Source: Styela clava
Lineage: Eukaryota > Chordata > Ascidiacea > Stolidobranchia > Styelidae
NCBI RefSeq assembly: GCF_964204865.1
Contig: NC_135252.1
Coordinates: 15,893,383-15,957,382 of the forward strand
DNA: 64,000 nt
Reading direction: 5' to 3'
The notes under the pieces are model-generated. The model did no database searches, was not told the DNA's origin, and saw only the letters and a list, made by a program, of their open reading frames with translations. Both the position numbers and the translations under genes were made by a program. Of the stretch, positions 13,601 to 26,950 are shown one piece after another; the stretch's first letter is position 1, and each line of letters opens with the position of its first letter.

Positions 13601-16600
13601 ACAACATGATGATGGACAGGGCAATCTCGATGACGTCAGGAACACTTTTTTTTAGTCTAAATGGAGATAACGGCAGTCAGGTTTATGGTGTTTGACTATT
13701 AAACAAACCGGTAATTATATATAAGTTTAGAGAGCGGGAATAATTTGAAAACAGCAATGTTTGTTTGGCGCTCATCGGTGGTAAAATAAACTTTAGGAGG
13801 CATGATTGGAGGTTACTCCGAGTTTATTTTTGTGTTCGCTGAACTTTGCAAATATTATTGATTATTGAAGTTTTGCACAATTTTTTAAAAGACTTATCGA
13901 TCTTCTAATACACTCTCGTCACTTTTAGCAAAAAGTTGCTTTTCACATCAATGCGTGAGCCGAAATTTTCAGCGCCAGACCACTTCTGAATTTTCACGGA
14001 AAGCTGTTTCAATACAAATCTTCATTAAAACAACTAGGCCATCTCCAAGTACCGTTGTGAGCTTGAGTGTTCGTAACACAAGAGCACTTGATGAACGCGG
14101 TAACCTTGGATACTGGGCGAGGCAAACCTTAACATTTTCAAATAGTATTAAAAATGGAATCACGAAGTACACAATTTGTGAGCATTTTTGAATAAATGCT
14201 GGATCGATAAACGCCAGATGCATAGAAATACAACATTCCGCAGAAGAGTAAAGAAACGCGCGATTCAATAAATATTCAAGCATTAATAATTATGCAGGTG
14301 CAATTATAAAAAAAAAGTTTTTGGACATAATTCAGGTAATTCCAGCGCTTGCCAAAGTTGCCGTATTAATAAAAATACTATCGCATGGTTTTAATTACTC
14401 CACGATAACCCGACGGAAAAAATAACATAATGCCATAAACCCTGCATCGTATTATTAAACCAGTACGTGCTGATCCAACTCGCCAATTATTCAGATAACA
14501 TTTTTCTTGTTTCTTTAAACCATTAACCCCTCAAAATTCAGAAAAAGAAATATCCCATTTATATGTCAACCTTTATCAAACAATGACGAGATTGTGTGTA
14601 TTGTCGGTCCACAGAATCAATTCAAAGGACTTCAAGACAACATAAAGCTTTTTGAATATAATTTGGGCCGGAAAGATCGTCTTTGTAATATAAGCAACTC
14701 ATTTGTAATATCCTCCGTCAATCATTACCTAGGAATCGAGAATTTGTGTCGTATAGATAATTACGAAAAATATGGATTTTCATTTTTAAATAGTGATAGA
14801 ACAAAGACGGAAAAAGTGCACAAAGAGAAGATAGTAATGCGTCGCCGCAAAATTTGCTTTTCGATAATATTTCAAGCTTCTGACCAGCTAAATCTTAAAA
14901 GAAATTTAAAATTTAGTTTAGCTCATTCGGCAAATATGGTCAAAAACGCTACGATTTGTCGTGGCAGTGAAAACATACAAAATAACGATCCCAACAAAAA
15001 AAATATAACATTTAGGCGTGATTCAAGGTTTGTGGAGAACAATTTAGCAACTTTGTTGATATTCTATGAGCATTAAAACAAAATAACATTCGTCTTTGAA
15101 ACGCAATACACAATTGAAATATATAGACAAAAAGTACTATTATGTAATGAAGGATCTATTATCTCTCGGCAACCGTGTTTCTATAGTAAGTACAGTGAAA
15201 GCACATGAGGCCAATAATGGAAAAATACTAATTGAAACGCCCTGTGGGGTTCTACGTCACCTATTATTCCGGACAATTTTCGACTTCCAAAAAGCCTTAA
15301 AAGTTTTTCAAGTATTAGGGTAATTCATCGTATTATCGCGTCATCGTTGGTCGGATTCAATATAATATCCGGGATATTTGGAAATCGAGATAAAAAGACG
15401 GCGAATAGATTTGATCCCTTATAGAGAGTGTTTTATGTAAAACCGAGGGCCATTTTTGTTGGTTTAGGACGCACTCGGGCGTACATGACGTTTGCGTAAT
15501 ATCGTAAGTAGTTGATGATATTTTAGTAGATCATAAACGAACAAGAATGATTTCAATATGGTCCGTATTTATTCATAAATGACTCACAGAATCATAGCTT
15601 TTCTCTGACTTATAAAAAATCGTTCTACTCATCGTTCGGTAAACATACTCCAATTGGTCAGTAAGGTTGTGTAGGCTGTCCGCGCAATCGCGTTAAGTGT
15701 TCTCCAAACATACTTCAATGATAGGAGGGCCGGAAAGCTTTCCAAATAAACTATGAAAAGCGTCCGACAGTCGAAGTGTGATCAATGCCCAGCGTTCACT
15801 GTGATAAGCCGCTTTTGAATGGCTGTTGTTGACTGTTCAGCCATAAATAAGACTTAGCAAAGGCAATAATAGTTAACGGTAAATTCCGTCAGATAATCGC
15901 GTAATAGGTGAAGACCGAAAAACGTAACTTCTATGGCTCAATTTTGGTCAGCAATGTTTTTTTCTCGAAGCAACTTTTTAACCCATCCACCTCATGACGA
16001 GTTTTTGATGAGTGGCAAACGGGTTAATAATTTTAAACAAGCGCAGCAGAACTAGTGTTTTATGAAATGCGGTAGTTCAAATTAAGTTCCCAAAAAAATG
16101 AAGTCATCCAACGGAACAATCCATAAATATAATAGGTGCTTACATAAACACTATTTAAAAATTGGGAAACAACCGTGTATCAGCTCAGCTGTACACCCTT
16201 TTATAGTCACACTCGATTGTCCGGTGTTTCAACTTTCGTGTTAGGGAAATTTACGTTAAAGAAAGAGGATGTGCTGACTATAAAGGCAAAGTGTTTTACA
16301 ATACAAAGTATAACGGTCGATCACGTAACAGTTTCGTTATAATTGTCTAAAATAATTTACATAATTCCCAAATATTGAACCCTGACAGGGTGGGTTGATA
16401 TGAAAGGACAACCTTTGGAAAATAAGGAAGCATGACAGTAGTGAAAATTTCCCTATTGCGTTTCGCAGATATCAAAATGCTTTGAAAACAATGAATGCTA
16501 CGTTGTTCTGCGGGGTCGAAAACAGGACAAAATAGTTCAATTGTTCGAGGTGTACAACTTGACGACATTGACGATCAAATTCAATAGGCCATTGAAAAAT

Positions 16601-19600
16601 TATTTATTACTTAGCTATAGGCAATAAATAACCTGCTATTTTAAAGAAACCGTACTGTCCCAATCCGGATACCCACCTACTTTGAAGTACCTGTTAGTAA
16701 CCCAATCGCTCACCCAAACATTACATCGCATGTTTTCTACACGCATACTAACAAGTGCGTGTAAGGGCTCGTGTTACAAAGAGAACTTGAATGTTACGGG
16801 TTACCAACAAAGCTATGACAAATAAACTGATTTCTGATATCCTTAAAAAGGCATTCATACCCGATCTGTAATAGTTTCTGACTACGACCACATGAAAAAA
16901 ATATATTGCTTTAATTTTGTATACAAAACATAAGCGCAATAGTAAACTGGCTTTTTAAATCAAACGTGGAATGAAAACTACAAATTTTGGACGGGCTATG
17001 CTTGATCGTTTAAGCCGGCATGAAATAAATAATATATCGTAACTTTTTGACGGGCCGACACGCCTAATTAATAATGCGCGGTTATTCCCGGGCAATAACG
17101 ACAAATTCATGGCTTTAGTAATGGGCGCTATTTTTAAACCATAAAAACAGTGTCAAAGTCGTGTCAAAGCAATGATAATATTAATAGCGCGACTTGTGAC
17201 ACGTATTCATTTATGTGTGCGAAATAACGGGAGTGGTTACTCGCCTCAATCGTTGAATTAAGCCTCGAAGCTAGGACCCATCTACGGCGTTCAACAATTT
17301 TCACGTACATCGGTGTATACCTAACCGTTTTATCAGCTTTCGCGACAAAATCCTGTTGTAATAAAACATTCAATAAAGCAAAACACTGCTTACATAGAAA
17401 TGACTCACGTAGATCAATTTTCAGCTTTTTGGCTTTTAAACTGAGCAAAGCGATGACGAAAACCACCAGAGCCAATGTGCCGTGACAACAAGAAATAAAA
17501 ATCCGGTTCCATACTTCCGATATCAACGACCGAAAATAAAGTTCATTTCAACGATGACGACAATACTTAGTTATCATAGGTGAACACAATAAAATACGGA
17601 GGTGTGAAAATTACTCCGCCTCCTTAGACAAATATGGAATAATTAGTAAACTTTCGAACAATGACTCATTTAGTGATCGTGATTTTTGAATTTGAACTTG
17701 GATTAAAAAGAAAACATATTTACTTTATTCTTTAAGCTAAAATTATCGAACAATAAATGTATGATTTATGAGAAAATATTTAAATGGGAATTATTCTCAA
17801 ATGTCAGTCCATGTGAGAAAGACACATTCGATACGTCTTGATTAAGGAAAACGTATTTCTCCAAAGAAGATTAAATCACAAGGTTTTATGAAAATGCAAG
17901 TGATTTTGCTTTTTTTTTACGCGTTACGCATTATAGTAATAAGAGAACATGATATACAATATCCCGAAACAGTGAGAGCCATTTCATGGACCCGAAAGTG
18001 GAAACATAATTTTGAATAGGTGTTATTGTTCGATTGAGAATGGAACTGAGAAACGTGTTCCTGACTATACCAATGTAATCATGGGTTAGGAAGACTATAG
18101 AACAACTTTATGTGAATCGTGGGTGGAATGTAATACACAGTTCGTCCATTCATGGTCGCAACACGTAACATGGGAGACTAGGCGGTCATGTAACCATTGA
18201 AAATATATTCGCAGTACACCCTACCTTTTGTGATTGGACATAATGGACTTCGAATCTAATTATAAGGCACGATGGTTCACTGTATCTGAAAAGTTGTCAA
18301 GAAGCTCTCGAAGCAATACAAATACAGCAAGCTATAGCTACAAGCTGTAACTCGCCAGGTCGCTCTTGTCAACCTGCTTCTGAGATGGTGTGATAATAAG
18401 CAACGGGTTAGCCAATAACACGCAATGTTTCGGGGTGAGAGATGATTAAAAAAGGCTTTGTCCCCGACGAAATTCCTTACACAGGAAGATATTTTGTTCT
18501 GCTTTTGCCACAACAAAATTCTTAAAATCTCAGGCCCAACTGGAAATTTTCAACAACACAAAGATAGCATTAAGTTTTTTTGGATCGAGTAATCGAATCT
18601 TCACGCACAAACGAACCATAAAGAAGTACTGAAGTAATTGGAGCGTATAAAAATAACCAACGAGTGATAGAAAATGAAAAAGCAGTTTTTTTTTTAAAGA
18701 TATATATATAATATTATTCAATGATATCGTTCATGTCATTCGAAGCAAGATAATATGCCCCATGTAAAACCGCCAATCATTTTTGTAAATGCGATAGCAT
18801 GCGGAATTTCACATATTCTTATAAACCACGAGGGTCACAGAACTCTCGGGCGTAAAATAATAGCCACGGTCTGTCGTGGGATTATCCTCAAAGACCCTAA
18901 AATTACCAAGTAGTAATCCGTACTACGACACCGTATCCGTATCCTCCACACCCACGTCATTATAGTGAAAGGTGAAATATTTTTTGCATTAAATCCTTCC
19001 GAAAATCCTATATGGGAATTCATCAGAAAACGAAGGGTGGGAATCGCAGAGGTGCCTAATCTGATACCCCGCATTGCGTATCAGTGAATCAGCACATAAC
19101 ACCTAAATACTATAAACACCTGATGGGGTTAAATGTTCGGCCTATGTACTCAAGAACACAACAATCTTTCGATGACGTAATAGATATGACGTATGCGGGT
19201 AATCGATCGGTCACACAAAAATATGTCGAACGTGACGATGAAGATGAATCGTCCTCAAAAACCGCATTACTTGCATACCTTGCATGCCCGAGTAGGCTAA
19301 GTTACATTTTCGCGTGACAGCGAATTTAAAGTGGTGGCGTGACCCGTGTGGTTTTTGCTACGCCAATAGCAAGCTTCAATTGTATTGAATGTTATGGGAA
19401 GTAAGTATAGAATCAAAGGCACCTGAAAATATAAAATGGAAAAAAATGACCACAAGAGAAAGTAATAACCCGGGTCCAACAAACTGGATCGGGGTGTTAA
19501 CTTGGATGTATGATAAATTTTCGATTTCTTTAACCAAAATAGGCAAAATTTGGAAAAGCTGTTTTGTGAAAATAAGGGGAACGTATATTTTCGATTTTCA

Positions 19601-22600
19601 AGTCCAATGTATTGTAATACTTCGATGGGTATTGCTTCAAATCAAAACTATGATTAGATACCAGCTTGTGTGCAAGCGACGAGCCGTTTACAGATACATC
19701 CAATTTCTAGATACCGCATGTTTACATCATTGAGTTATGATTTCGTGAGTGTCGCAGCTTGATTTGTGTATATGCAAACACGTCTCTCACCAACGCTAAA
19801 AATAGCGTCCTCTTTCGCGTAAGAGGATTTTTATTTTGCAAAAAAATAAGGTCTCATGCCACCTATGATTGTTTTCGGCAATGAACAAAGCTAAGCGGCA
19901 TTTGGAAGGCACTTGAAATATATCCACAAATATCATGTAAAATGCATCAAAGCACGTCTTGGTTAGCAATTGATATAGTCATGTATGTTCCATCGCAATT
20001 TCACAGCTGAAATGCCGGGGAATTTGACGTCCACCTTTTAAAAAAGATTGAAGGCAAGAGTGTGATATATACGTATAGACGACGCATTAAAGAACTATTG
20101 AATGGGGCATGACGTACTTCACATCCTGAATTACTTCCCTTTAATGCCAATTCACGCAAGAAGCAATGTGGAAAGATTAATTGAAGTTTTCAAAGTACGC
20201 ATACGCAAAAAATCAATGCATGGACGAGCGAGCAAATATCCAAGCCTTGCGCTTTCAAGACAAATAAGTTCATTATAATTGCAACCGAAAACCTGAGCAA
20301 ATCCCATCAATCAATCAAATTAAAATTACAGTCGGATTTCGTTTTACGCACCAATGGCTAATAGATCATCTATCATGCGTGAAAAGCCAAACAATGTTAA
20401 AAGAGTATACTTATTATAACATTTCAACAAAATCCAGTCTAATATATTTAATTTTCTCTTCAATAAAAGAAAGTTGTCAGAAAGATTTTCTAATTACGTC
20501 AATAGTACCACGAACCAGGAAATCAACTATTTTGGTAAATTTAAAACCACATCGATATTATTTAACCAATTTTGTGATATTCGGCGTTCATAATTTATGA
20601 TTTAATGAGGCATATTGCTTTAAATATGATGAAATGGCGATGTCGGCGCCACTTTATTAAATGATATTTTTTTGCACAAGTTTGCTGCAAAGAGCGACCG
20701 AGTTTGGTTGAGTATGTGAACCAAGATGGCGGACAGCGAAACGTAGTATGTGTACCAGGTTAGGGTTAGGCCATAATTCCAGGTACAAATGCTACGGGAG
20801 TCACTTGGCTAGTCCCCGACTCGTAATAGAACCAAAATAAAGAAAATTAGAATAAAATTATGGCCTAACCCTGACCTGGTACACATACTATGCTCCAGTG
20901 TCCGCCATCTTGGTTCACATACTCTGGGAGTAGCCCGAGTTTATTATTAAAATTGTAAATTATCCAAGGCTTAAGACCGATTAATTTTTGTAATTTTATC
21001 ACTTATTTTACAGCGTGAAATATCGTGATCCAAGTTCGTTCAAATGATGAGTGATTGTCGTAATGGAGAAAGTAAATTGCCCAAGGTCATATTCTCAGCC
21101 TACTGAAGTGAGTCAGCGATACGCAAGACAGATTTTTAACAGGATGTAGGACTGTCGTAAAAATGATTCTTCCCAGAAAAGTATCGTCATGTCATCGGTC
21201 GAGAAATAGTGACGAAATTATTCCATATTGGCTATCACGGAAAGTTATCCAATATCCGACCGGAAAGTCGTCGATAGCAAAACCACTATCTGTCCATTAA
21301 ACTTCAAATCAGTTGAATTTCCTAGAATAATTCAACGCAATAGGTTTTACATCATTAGGTAAAAAAAAATGTGAATTCGAGTCAAATTGTGAATAAAATT
21401 GAACAAGTTGCATCGAAACGAGTTGCGCCGAGATTTTATAAAGTTAATTTTTGAAGTCAACATCTTTTTGTTTTCAACAACGGTTCAAAAATAAAATCAC
21501 TTCCAATCAAAGAGGCAATCAATCCATTAAAAACCACAGTTTCCTGTGGTTGGCCAAGTTCGGAGTTTGGCGGCATAATGCCCGCAACACACAATGAAAA
21601 GTGCTTTCTGCACCGCAGATCATATATCTGCGCGGTTAATCATGAAATTTACCCTAATGACGGGCACCATCGATGGTCATAATTGGTCGTCCGCCAGATC
21701 ACGGAATAATTATATTCTAGTGTAAGCTCCTTCATTTTAGATTACATGATTACTGGTTTGCAATCGAACCCTTTAATTACATTTGTTTGTATAAGGATGG
21801 ACGTAATTCGGCAATCGATTGCTTGCTGAATGTGATACGATGTTGAATGCCAATTGGAAATAAGAAAATATGAGCAAAACCGAGTGTTGACACTTGACAG
21901 GCATCATGAAACGCATTACTTTCAAAACAAAAAAATTTGGACATCCCAATTTATCAATATCGACTACAAGAAAAGATCCACAAAAAACTACAAAACTTGG
22001 GTTACAGTTGTAAACCATAAGTGCGGGAATCCTATCAAGAATCGAACGGAAAACCCTTGTCAACAGCAGCTTGGCTTGCTTGCGAATTAAACCAACCAGC
22101 GTAAAAACTTGTTACCGCAATCGTACAAAACAGGTGTAACACATCTCACATACAAGACTATTTACATTCATTCAACCATATGGTGACATGTTTTCTTACG
22201 ATAGCAATACTGATAAATACTGCATAGGAGGATGTTGAATTCGCTGATATCTCGTATTCGTGACAGATTGACAGTCGCATATCGAATTCCAGGCCGACTT
22301 TCGCGGAATTGTCAATGTTAACCTTCAAAAGTCCCGAGTCTAAGACGATTTTATTTTTTATCATGCACGGGATACCAGATATAATTTGAAGAACGTAACA
22401 CTGGCAGCGATACATGTTACCAATAATTTCATAAACATCGAAGTATAACTGAAAAGCCATGTCAAATAGAATTCTATATGATATAAGATGCTTTAATCCA
22501 TTTGTAAAATCGATTAATCATGCAACCGCGATCGTTGGCCAGATGTCATTGTCAAAAATAAATCTATCGACAAGGTGTTGCATGTGGTAACAGGAAACAC

Positions 22601-24544
22601 GGAAATACGAAAAGACATGTAGTCTTCTGACATAATGTGTCGCTTCGCACCATATTTTGCCAAAAACAACGATGTCATGAGCGTACAGGAAATTGCCTCA
22701 TATTGAAAAGCGTGAGAAACCATACAACCAATGAGTTGTGGACATTTATACAGTAATAAAAGCGACAGACAGCATAAGACATATTGGTTAAACAAAATTA
22801 CATCAGTCGGTGTTGAAAAATCCATTGTATAACGGCAATGATAATAAATACGAGCCTATACTTTCCCACTAAAGATAACCACAAATTCTGAACGAAGCAC
22901 CAAAAGTAACATCGTCATATCGCGGTACTTATGTTGGTATAAAAACATAGAGAGTAGACTAAAATCTTTCTTTGAAAATAGCGTAGTCAATATTTGTTAA
23001 AAAATATACACCCCGTGATACAATTTACAACACAATTTGATTATTTGCTTAGAATGGTGTGATCCGATACATCAAAAATTTTCAATAAAATGCCGGCTTT
23101 ATTCTAAGTACACTTATTCATTCTCGTGTTAAATTGAATTTTGCGATACCGAACACCATATGGAGTAATAAATTAACCGTTTCATATTATTAACCTGTTC
23201 CTACCGAGAATATATTTATTAATTACCGTAACTAACTTAAACCAGGGACACGCAATTCGACCTAATGAAATTGAAATTTAATCCAGCATTCCCAAGGCAT
23301 TCATGTTGGTTGCCTCTGGGACTTGAATAAATCGTACAACAATAAAAAATCAAAAATCTTCTTTGAAAACGATCAATAAATTAAACCCCGTGAAGGATTT
23401 CCGATGAATCGTCAAGTAGCGTCGAATTTTTTTATCTTTGATGATCAGTCGAGTACAAATAAATACCACAATTCACAGACTGGTGAGTGAACAAGCCAAT
23501 ACAATATACATAATAAATTTGGCTTCATAAGGGTACCTTTGAGCCACTCAATGTGAAATCATTTTTAAAGCACCGACTTCAAAAAATACCTTAAGTTGAT
23601 TTTAGCGTCAGTGACATAAAATCCGAAAATGCAGTCGTAAAGCAAAAAATACCCAACGATGTCGTCATAAAAAATATAATACAACAATTGCAATTATAGA
23701 CATTGTCGCTAAAACGATGTCGTAATTGTTGACGTGTGGCTAGGCTCCCGTCGCGTCATTAAAACTTTAATTTAACGGTATTACCGACTGAGTACAAATC
23801 ACAAAGACCAGACAAATAATCTGTAGAACTTTTTGAATCGAGTGACCAGAATACCATACAAAGTCTCTTTAACAGTTCAAATAAGTACAATATAGAATAT
23901 AGATAACAATGGATTTGACCTTCATAAACATATCGGCAACAGTATAACGAATTGTTAAATCTTATTATGAAGCATTGAAAACTCAAAATCTCCACAATCA
24001 AGTAAGCAAATGAGGGAAACTGAACAGCGTGATAAATTGGTGTATCAAATTTAAAAAACTTAATTTGAGCTTTTGACCCTAAGTCAGGAAGCTATTATAA
24101 TTTGAATTAAATCGTCAAGTACGCTGTACAGATTTTATTATGGCATTAATTACATCGCGATGGGCATACCGTAGTATTGTAATTGCCCGTAGCAAAATCT
24201 ATCTTATTGTTTTGAACCTTGCATAAAGGTAATGTCACTCGCTTGATTAATTTTACAACATTGGTAATATTTGCAGCCTTTGCCGTTGAACATAAAATAT
24301 ATCCAGATGAGAGAATGTGTTCCATAACTAAGTCGTAGTTTTAATGTCACGAGACAAAAATCCAATATTGACTATTTGCTAATTACTATTTCAACGAAAA
24401 TCAGATACCGGGCCTGAAGAACAATGTTAAAAAGCACAAACCTGAAGTCGAAGCAGTAACAAAGGGGCGTTCGTCAGCATATGATCGGTAAACAAGTATT
24501 GCTAGTGTCAAAATCAATGACAGAGGCAGACGAGCTTTCTTCAT
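1715..24544 (-). CDS. Transmembrane semaphorin (Sema-PSI-Ig-TM), 21 coding exons
   Basis: Semaphorins are guidance and cell-cell signalling ligands that bind plexins. Coding exons in transcript order: 24442-24544, 11341-11463, 10621-10817, 9267-9471, 9044-9180, 8434-8604, 8215-8346, 7901-8119, 7359-7460, 7150-7275, 6552-6662, 6355-6469, 6070-6168, 5428-5598, 5208-5339, 4802-4907, 4530-4693, 4188-4259, 3630-3813, 2288-3069, 1715-1887. All junctions are GT-AG and keep phase, giving 3624 nt or 1207 residues. Order: signal peptide (1-24), Sema (about 36-500), PSI (506-542), Ig-like (about 580-665), Thr/Pro/Ser stalk, transmembrane helix (about 715-735), cytoplasmic tail to 1207. Sema hallmarks include LYIGARDQVF, ICGTN, VCANDIGG and VCAF. 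Start: I chose the ATG at 24544, which opens directly into the hydrophobic core; an in-frame ATG at 24583 would add 13 residues. Sema-PSI-Ig-TM resembles vertebrate class 4, and the Ig also recalls class 7. The class is not settled from sequence alone. Confidence 0.93.
4802..4907 (-). other. Semaphorin transmembrane exon
   Basis: The exon encodes a hydrophobic helix beginning ALVAVFVTVIIFLIVF, followed by the stop-transfer sequence CRRKKMNKKYR. It enters at phase 1 and leaves at phase 2, matching its neighbours. This makes the protein a type I membrane protein rather than GPI-anchored or secreted. Confidence 0.92.
5428..6168 (-). other. Semaphorin Ig-like domain, two exons
   Basis: Exons 6070-6168 and 5428-5598 encode an Ig-like fold: the conserved tryptophan in YTWYK, a LEISNFDQ strand, and YECEY at the F strand. 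The B-strand position that normally carries the partner cysteine reads TLLGHVV, so the canonical disulfide partner appears absent. Confidence 0.75.
6552..6662 (-). other. Semaphorin PSI domain exon
   Basis: One phase 0-0 exon encodes a cysteine-rich plexin-semaphorin-integrin module with the typical C-x-Y-x-x-C-x-x-C spacing and the hallmark SRDPSCAWD. It directly follows the last Sema exon, as in other semaphorins. Confidence 0.9.
6801..7081. mobile_element. Non-autonomous hAT-like element in a semaphorin intron
   Basis: The element begins CAGGCTTTCTCAAACTTGG and its other end, read in reverse complement, begins CAGAGGTTCAAAAAACCT, a hAT-style inverted terminus. The flanks are TGCTAAAC (6793-6800) and TGCTGAAC (7082-7089), a 7/8 match fitting an 8 bp target duplication. 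It is 281 bp with no coding capacity, between the PSI exon and the last Sema exon. Confidence 0.65.
8720..8995 (+). repeat. Old diverged copy of the tRNA-derived SINE
   Basis: Weak but collinear similarity to the body of the SINE at 45387-45748: an AACCCATG block, GATTG-TGAACTCC, CTGGTCATTTATGGCTTCCTC, then CTCTCCTTTCCCCCAGGAT and a final AAAATCTCATCC. The tRNA-like head is lost. It lies in the semaphorin intron between exons 8434-8604 and 9044-9180. Confidence 0.5.
10265..10470 (+). repeat. Dispersed repeat, GGACACG family, diverged copy
   Basis: Contains TTGGACCTATGGATCGTTT, as in the 829-1015 copy, later ATGGACCAATCGATTTTCAATC, and an internal TTG trinucleotide run followed by a G run at about 10303-10326. 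It lies in the semaphorin intron between exons 9267-9471 and 10621-10817. Confidence 0.4.
11120..11200 (-). repeat. tRNA-like SINE relic
   Basis: On the minus strand, TGGCCTAGTTGACAGAGC resembles a tRNA A box, and GGGTTGAATCC about 35 bases later resembles a B box. The anticodon stem and acceptor stem do not pair convincingly. I read it as a tRNA-derived repeat different from the SINE at 45.4 kb, not a tRNA gene. Confidence 0.4.
11464..24441 (-). other. First semaphorin intron, about 13 kb
   Basis: The intron separates the signal-peptide exon (donor CAG/GTTTGT) from the first Sema exon. Apart from a 215 bp inverted-repeat element at 20710-20924 I find no coding exon or complete transposon. 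The largest open frame, 14594-15076 on the plus strand, has no recognisable domain. Two less AT-rich patches (about 17040-17110 and 21535-21720) stand out by eye and could be regulatory. Confidence 0.7.
20710..20924. mobile_element. MITE-like element with perfect 26 bp terminal inverted repeats
   Basis: The first 26 bases (20710-20735) are the exact reverse complement of the last 26 (20899-20924). The core reads GTATGTGAACCAAGATGGCG. A second inverted pair lies inside (20745-20780 against about 20855-20890), so most of the element can form a hairpin. Related shorter copies are at 39344-39441 and 55746-55839. No coding capacity. Confidence 0.75.
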
Positions 24545-26914
24545 GTTGAAGTGTCCCGATCTTAAATAATGTGAATAATGCAAAAATTGTTACACAGCAC
24601 CGACGAAAACATACCAAATTAAAATCTATAGTATATTATTACTCACCGAGTAAAAATGGAGTGTGTTCTCTGCAAAAATCTTCTTTTATTAAATATTGAT
24701 TCAAACAAAATTCTGTCGAATTTTATTGTAATTCCATTTTCAATGGTACAAACAAGAAAAATGAATAAATATATTTCCCTTCTTCGAATGTTGTTAACGA
24801 ATAGCAAAAAATAAGAACGACTCTTGGAACGGTAAAATACACTAAAAAAACTTTTTATCTAGAATAAAAAAACATGGTTGTAGTAACAAACTAACAAAAT
24901 TTCAAGAAAGCCCTAGTTCGCTATCCCCTTGAAATACAGCATACGGGCTATTAAAACCTATAGCTCAACAATATTAACACTAACTACTACAGTGGAAAAC
25001 ACTATTTTACAAAATAACGAATCCTAACGCTTGTCGTGAATTTAAATCAAAATGAAACAAATCCTTTACGCAAAAGACTTAATCTTTGTCGGCTCCAGAC
25101 TTTCCTTTCGCTATCACTATGAATCTACAGTACATCACAGCGTGTAGCAAGTTTTATATATCGCAGACCCATCTATATATCAGACACTGTGACGAATATA
25201 CGGAGATTATAACCATATGATATTTTTAGCACGCTGTGATATAGAAAAAGGACGTTTGGTTGCAGTTTATATTCGCTTATTATCGTCCACCATACCTGCA
25301 ATCACAAAGGTGCGAACGGCGTTTTTACTCCACCCAATATTTATATCTAATATCCGCCGGTCTAACACGAATCATAACACCGACGTGCTATCACTAATAT
25401 GTTATGAAATTTTCTAAAGTTCGCGACGAAAAATTATCGCACCTGAACGACTGGGGCATTAAGATCATAAAGGTGAAGCGCACGGACTCTTTCAAGTGGT
25501 GAAGACATTTTGACTCTCACTTCTCTGTTGGTTCAAAATTGATTATGTCGACAATAACAAAAACTGACAGATGTGAGGCTTTTTCCTCTTACCAGACTAT
25601 TATCCAAAAACAAAATTTAATTTTCAAACCTCGAAATATGACGACATTGTTATGTTCATTCACGACCGACGTGACATTGGAGAAATTATTCGGAACCCAT
25701 TAAAAAAATTAGCCACTGATTACGACCTGCTTTCAGAAAACCTACGAGTAGTAGGTTATAAAACATCTTTTCTAAATTTTGAGATGAACTATCAATGTAA
25801 TTATACACGTAATACTTTTGCATCACGCAGTAGATCCGAACATTTTTCGTCGCGATAACTTCTCAGGAGTATGTTATTACTATGTCACGGAACTGACTTC
25901 AAAATCAAAAACAATCATTGACATTGTATTTAAAAAACATAATATTTTGTCTAAGGTTTGAATAACAACACACGTTACAAATTCACATTCAACATAATGC
26001 AACACCTCAAACCTGTTATTTACGATAAGGTTCGAATATGCAGCTATGTCAACGGCATTAGACTTATTAAGCTAAAGTTACACGTCTATTTATTAGACGT
26101 TTTTCATCTTTCGTATCGATGGGAGCTCTTCGTCAGCATGTCTGCAGCAATACAATACGCGGCGTCAACTGACATTGGCGATAACATATGCATACCTCTT
26201 CTATATTTCATGAGCCTGCAGTAGAATACGTTTACTCTCACAGTCATCGATGATTTGAGGTATTGGGGATTTATCGATCGCTTTTATAAGAAGAAATGAG
26301 CAGAACAGGAAGCGCGAGTACTTCTTATTTCGTAGGGAAGGCAATGAGGCAGAAAAGGCCCTACTTGAAGTACTCGTAAGTTTTGGAAATGGGAAGTAAA
26401 TGAACATACACAGTTCGGTACCGCAACACATGCATTTGTTCCACTGCTAAAACGTCCATTTTTCTCAAATTATTGGCATAAAAGTCAATACGAAGACAGA
26501 GAACAGTAAATTAATTAACAATTCCGAAATGCGGGTAATAACTTGAGCCCGATGCCGTGGAACATATATATATTATTTCTATACAGAGTAACTATCTCCG
26601 CCCTATACATAAAAACTTTGTTCGTATCTCGCTGTGAGATTACGTAAAATCTGCCATCTCACCTTGGTCGCAGCCAAGATACTATCGGGTGGAATAACTG
26701 TCTAGCAACGAAATTATCTCTCTACTAATTTAGCACTTACTCGAAATTTTTGTTGGCACTTCGCAAGTTAAGGTGACCAAAGCGCCCATAATAAACACTT
26801 TTAGCTAGCAGTTGCGAACGACTAGGCGCGGGAGGAACTTCGCATACTCGCCCTAGCAAGTGGATTGTAAATCGATTGCTTCACTGTCAAATCATATTTC
26901 TATCTCAACATCTC

Positions 26915-26950
26915 CATCACAAGACGAGACAATCACAAGACGAGACAATT
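26915..26950. repeat. Short direct repeat CACAAGACGAGACAAT x2
   Basis: The unit CACAAGACGAGACAAT occurs twice in tandem with no spacer, immediately before a poly(A) tract and the larger duplication that follows. Confidence 0.7.

Noticed and set aside
14594-15076. 160-codon plus-strand open frame in the large semaphorin intron
   Set aside because: No recognisable domain, no supporting splice partners, and composition like surrounding AT-rich DNA.
22514-22825. 103-codon minus-strand open frame in the semaphorin intron
   Set aside because: No domain, no conserved splice context, one of many chance frames in the intron.
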